From: Collinsella sp.
GTDB lineage: Bacteria; Actinomycetota; Coriobacteriia; Coriobacteriales; Coriobacteriaceae
Direction: 5' to 3'
Assembly: GCA_019414025.1 (NCBI GenBank)
Contig: DXMU01000012.1
Span: 1-16,932 of the forward strand
DNA: 16,932 bases
Shown here: positions 14,855-16,932 of the stretch, piece by piece
How the letters are laid out: each line of letters opens with the position of its first letter
Position numbering within the stretch: position 1 is the first letter of the stretch
The notes under the pieces: model-generated
Seen by the model: the letters and a program-made list of their open reading frames with translations, nothing else
Told to the model about the DNA's origin: nothing
Database searches by the model: none
Made by a program: the position numbers and the translations under genes

Positions 14855-14969
14855 AGGTGTACTTCCCTTCAACGCATGCCGCCCGTAGGCTCCGAGCGGC
14901 CTCGTCTTTAGGATGCCCCTCAAGCCGAGAATTTAAACCTTACAATCCCGTTCTTCAGATTTGAGCGGG

Positions 14970-15875
14970 CTACACACTCAACCAACGATCGTCCTCGGCT
15001 CGGCAAAAGCCCTCGCGCTCCAGGTCAGCTAGAATGCCCGCGATCAAGTCGCACTCGACCGGCCCGCGACCGGCTGCCGCTTCCATCTCGTTAACGCCCA
15101 CCACGGCATCAGCAAGCGTAATCCCCGCCGGCTGCCCATCGCGCGCTGCCAGCAACATACGCACGATATGCGCGCGCTTTTGGCGACGCGAGCCCTCAAA
15201 CTTGGACTGACGGCTATAGCCCGCCGATCGCCTGGACGGATTGGGCAGCGTCTTTTTAAGATACGCGCCGTAATCCAGCAACGCGTAATACCACGCGCGC
15301 GGCGTGTCGGCATCGTCTTGAGGCGCGGCAAAGGGCGCAATCTCATCCGCCGCCGCACCAGGGGCCGCCGGACAGGCGGCTTGGATCAGCGGCACCAGCT
15401 CGCGATCGGGAACGGCCGGTACATCGGGAAAGAAATGATGCAGAAAGACCGTGCGCACATTGGTCTCCAGATACACGCCTGGAAGATCAAACGCAAACGA
15501 ACGGATGCCCTGCGCCGTTGCCGGGCCAATGCCGGGCAGCGCGACCAGATTGTGCGTCTCGCGCGGAAACTCCCCGCCCCAATCCTCTACGACCCGTTGA
15601 GCGGCCCCATGAAGCGCCAGAGCGCGTCGGTTGTAGCCCATGCCCTGCCAAGCGTCCAAAACATCGGAAGGCGCGGCCTGGGCAAGCGCCTGCACAGTCG
15701 GAAAACGATCGAGCCACACCGGCATGCGCGCCTCCACACGCGGCACCTGCGTTTGCTGCAGCATGACCTCAGAAAGCCAAATGATGTACGGATCGCGTGT
15801 GCGGCGCCACGGAAGGTCGCGATAACGCAGGACCCCTTCCGAACGAATCATCGAACGAAAGGGGTCCTGAATCAT
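14970..15875 (-). CDS. MutY-like HhH-GPD DNA glycosylase lacking the Fe-S cluster
   Basis: The N-terminal half is clearly MutY-like: LPWR...RDPYIIWLSEVMLQQTQV (residues 21-44), with the catalytic-type E36, and the helix-hairpin-helix LPGIGPATAQ (113-122). Three features are unusual. The position that holds the catalytic Asp in MutY (L-D-G-N-V) reads LETNV, so Glu137 replaces Asp. The four cluster cysteines are absent; in their place is a basic stretch around NPSRRSAGYSRQSKFEGSRR (212-231), and the only cysteines are C168, C275 and C291. The 301-residue protein also lacks the usual NUDIX-like 8-oxoguanine recognition domain and ends in a short winged-helix-like segment. It belongs to a cluster-free branch of the family; adenine opposite 8-oxoG is a possible but unproven substrate. 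AGGAG lies 7 nt before the ATG. It is 21 bp downstream of the Rrf2 gene, almost certainly in one operon. Confidence 0.85.
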   Translation of the reverse strand: MIQDPFRSMIRSEGVLRYRDLPWRRTRDPYIIWLSEVMLQQTQVPRVEARMPVWLDRFPTVQALAQAAPSDVLDAWQGMGYNRRALALHGAAQRVVEDWGGEFPRETHNLVALPGIGPATAQGIRSFAFDLPGVYLETNVRTVFLHHFFPDVPAVPDRELVPLIQAACPAAPGAAADEIAPFAAPQDDADTPRAWYYALLDYGAYLKKTLPNPSRRSAGYSRQSKFEGSRRQKRAHIVRMLLAARDGQPAGITLADAVVGVNEMEAAAGRGPVECDLIAGILADLEREGFCRAEDDRWLSV

Positions 15876-15896
15876 GGCTATACTCCTTATGCGGCG

Positions 15897-16382
15897 CTAT
15901 TCCTCCCGGTAAGCGCACGCGCAGGTGGCGTACTCGGGAAACGCTTCGCGGTCGGCGAACTTGGGATCGACGGCCGGGAACTGGCGGTGAGCGACGATGT
16001 CGCCGAGCGAAACGGAATCGAGGTAGTCGCGCATCAACGCCTGAGCTCCGGCCCACAGGGGATGATAGCAGCACGCGCCCATGCGCGCACAGTCACCATC
16101 GGGCGCGGTGCAATCGTTCATAACCATAGGACCCTGAACGGCCTCGACGACCTGGCGGATAGTGACGTCGTCCGGACTGACCTTGAGACGCATGCCACCG
16201 TGGACGCCACGCAGGCTCTCCACAATACCGGCCTGGACCAAACCGTGCTGAATCGAGCGGGCAAACGAATACGGGACATTGACCTCTTCGGCAGCGGTGC
16301 GAACAGAAAGCAAACACTCCGGATCCTCGGCAAGCATCGCCAGCATACGAAGGGCGTAATCGGTCTTCCTCGATATGTCCAT
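15897..16382 (-). CDS. Rrf2-family transcriptional regulator, probably Fe-S sensing
   Basis: A 161-residue Rrf2 protein: an N-terminal winged helix (about 1-65; MDISRKTDYALRML at the start, recognition helix near VPYSFARSI, wing VHGGMRL) and a dimerisation helix carrying a cysteine cluster. C91, C98 and C104 (spacing x6, x5) plus H107 in CCYHPLW resemble the IscR ligand set (x5, x5, and a histidine at 107). This suggests it binds a 2Fe-2S or 4Fe-4S cluster and senses iron-sulfur status, oxidants or nitric oxide. C154 and C156 near the end are additional. The start has AAAGGGG a few bases upstream; the longer in-frame extension has no such site. It is the first gene of the unit with the glycosylase and perhaps rubrerythrin, and symmetric sequences near its promoter suggest autoregulation. 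Confidence 0.88.
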   Translation of the reverse strand: MDISRKTDYALRMLAMLAEDPECLLSVRTAAEEVNVPYSFARSIQHGLVQAGIVESLRGVHGGMRLKVSPDDVTIRQVVEAVQGPMVMNDCTAPDGDCARMGACCYHPLWAGAQALMRDYLDSVSLGDIVAHRQFPAVDPKFADREAFPEYATCACAYREE

Positions 16383-16460
16383 TTTTCCCCTTTCAAGGAA
16401 TACGAACAGCTCGAACGAGCTCCGGGGCCGAGCTTGTGTCGAGACGCTAAATGACCGCCA

Positions 16461-16488
16461 GGACATCCAAATGGTAAATCGGATATCC
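16461..16488. promoter_or_regulatory. Imperfect inverted repeat in the Rrf2 leader, candidate operator
   Basis: GGACATCC (16461-16468) and GGATATCC (16481-16488) are inverted with one mismatch and a 12-bp centre. It lies downstream of the predicted transcription start, where a bound dimer could block elongation. Assignment to the Rrf2 protein is inferred from position. Confidence 0.35.
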
Positions 16489-16542
16489 ACTGAGTGCCGC
16501 GCTTGGAGCGAAATGCATCAGATGCGGCGCACAGTGGAATTT

Positions 16543-16571
16543 AGTATAACCTAACCCCCTGTCTCGTTGAA
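16543..16571 (-). promoter_or_regulatory. Candidate sigma-70-type promoter of the Rrf2-glycosylase unit
   Basis: On the minus strand TTCAAC (16571-16566) and TATACT (16548-16543) are separated by exactly 17 bp. The -10 box matches five of six consensus positions, the -35 box three. Weak -35 boxes with good -10 boxes are common at regulated promoters. Confidence 0.55.
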
Positions 16572-16595
16572 CAGGTGTTGCGCAACAAAGCTGTT
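16570..16595. promoter_or_regulatory. Palindrome at the -35 region of the Rrf2 promoter, candidate operator
   Basis: TGTTGCGCAACA (16576-16587) is a perfect 12-bp palindrome, flanked by AACAG (16570-16574) and CTGTT (16591-16595), which add outer symmetry. It abuts and slightly overlaps the -35 box of the Rrf2 promoter, a usual place for a repressor or activator. Confidence 0.45.
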
Positions 16596-16705
16596 GTTTA
16601 GACAGATATGCTTATTAGATTTTACTTGCGTCCCCGAAGGCGCGGGGATTCTGGGCGAAGATGCACCAGGGCGATCGTTCTATCGAAACAAAGTGCATCA
16701 AACGC

Positions 16706-16730
16706 AAAAAGCCACGTCCGAAGACGTGGC
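16706..16730 (-). terminator. Terminator of tRNA-Asp
   Basis: GCCACGTC (16711-16718) and GACGTGGC (16723-16730) form a perfect 8-bp stem; on the minus strand the loop is TTCG and the stem is followed by TTTTT. It lies 11 bp after the encoded CCA of the tRNA. Confidence 0.9.
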
Positions 16731-16741
16731 TTTAATTGCGT

Positions 16742-16819
<78 letters not shown>

Positions 16820-16865
16820 AGGCAGACGTTCGCGTTTGTTTCCGCTCGCGTGCGCTGCGGGGATT

Positions 16866-16895
16866 AGTATACACAGAAGTCTGTCCGGCGCGCAA
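16866..16895 (-). promoter_or_regulatory. Promoter of tRNA-Asp
   Basis: On the minus strand TTGCGC (16895-16890) and TATACT (16871-16866) are spaced by 18 bp, with four and five consensus matches. Runs of A and T directly upstream (about 16900-16917) resemble an UP element. The leader before the tRNA would be about 40 nt. Confidence 0.6.
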
Positions 16896-16932
16896 CAACT
16901 TTTTTGAAAAAATTTTTGGGGCCATCCGGGAG

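Larger units (their letters stand above)
16383..16705. other. Intergenic region between the Rrf2 gene and the tRNA-Asp terminator
   Basis: About 320 bp hold the Rrf2 promoter, two candidate operators and a roughly 150-nt leader. The leader includes a perfect stem AGCTCG-AA-CGAGCT (16408-16421) and GCATCAGATGC near 16515. The remainder (about 16600-16705) contains one small GC stem (CCCCG/CGGGG near 16632-16647) but no gene that I can support. Confidence 0.6.

Noticed and set aside
15168..16454. A 428-codon plus-strand open frame opposite the glycosylase and Rrf2 genes
   Set aside because: Both opposing genes have conserved motifs and good start signals; this frame has neither.

Overview
The window is chromosomal DNA from a high-GC, anaerobic, gut-type actinobacterium. 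Codon use, gene content (Rrf2, rubrerythrin, Mfd, an iron-sulfur-free MutY relative) and the short intergenic style suggest the Coriobacteriia, most likely Collinsella or a close relative. This is inference from recognisable protein families, since no 16S or marker search was possible. Twelve protein genes and one tRNA gene can be supported. All are on the minus strand except one GntR-family regulator. Several starts were moved downstream of the longest open frame to the codon that follows a good ribosome binding site.

Layout, left to right. Positions 1-180 hold tandem hairpins, including the probable terminator of the first gene. Positions 179-2099 hold a FrlB-like sugar-phosphate deglycase/isomerase (minus) and a divergent HutC-type GntR regulator (plus); their shared 205-bp gap carries repeated GCATACAA boxes. 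A pair of inverted REP-like hairpins (2107-2224) separates the regulator from a convergent GNAT acetyltransferase. Positions 2882-8505 read mfd, then a PAP2 phosphatase, then a threonine-aldolase-like PLP enzyme, probably one transcription unit ending at a strong terminator. Positions 8665-12675 carry nth (endonuclease III), an ABC exporter half-transporter and rmuC. Positions 12727-13873 carry an unrecognised HTH protein with a TTG start and a small Gln-rich single-pass membrane protein of unknown function.

Positions 14206-16570 form a redox-flavoured unit: an Rrf2 regulator with three cysteines and a histidine placed much as in IscR, then 21 bp later a MutY-like glycosylase with no Fe-S cluster ligands, then rubrerythrin. 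A very long inverted repeat and a strong terminator follow rubrerythrin. The window ends with tRNA-Asp(GTC), with its own promoter and terminator.

The region is mostly housekeeping, with a bias to DNA repair (Mfd, Nth, RmuC, MutY-like). I see no CRISPR array, prophage, complete insertion sequence or clear defence system. The most interesting items are the MutY-like enzyme with a Glu where Asp is expected, its link to a probable Fe-S-sensing Rrf2 regulator, the palindrome in front of the HTH gene, a possible attenuator in the mfd leader, and several repeat elements.
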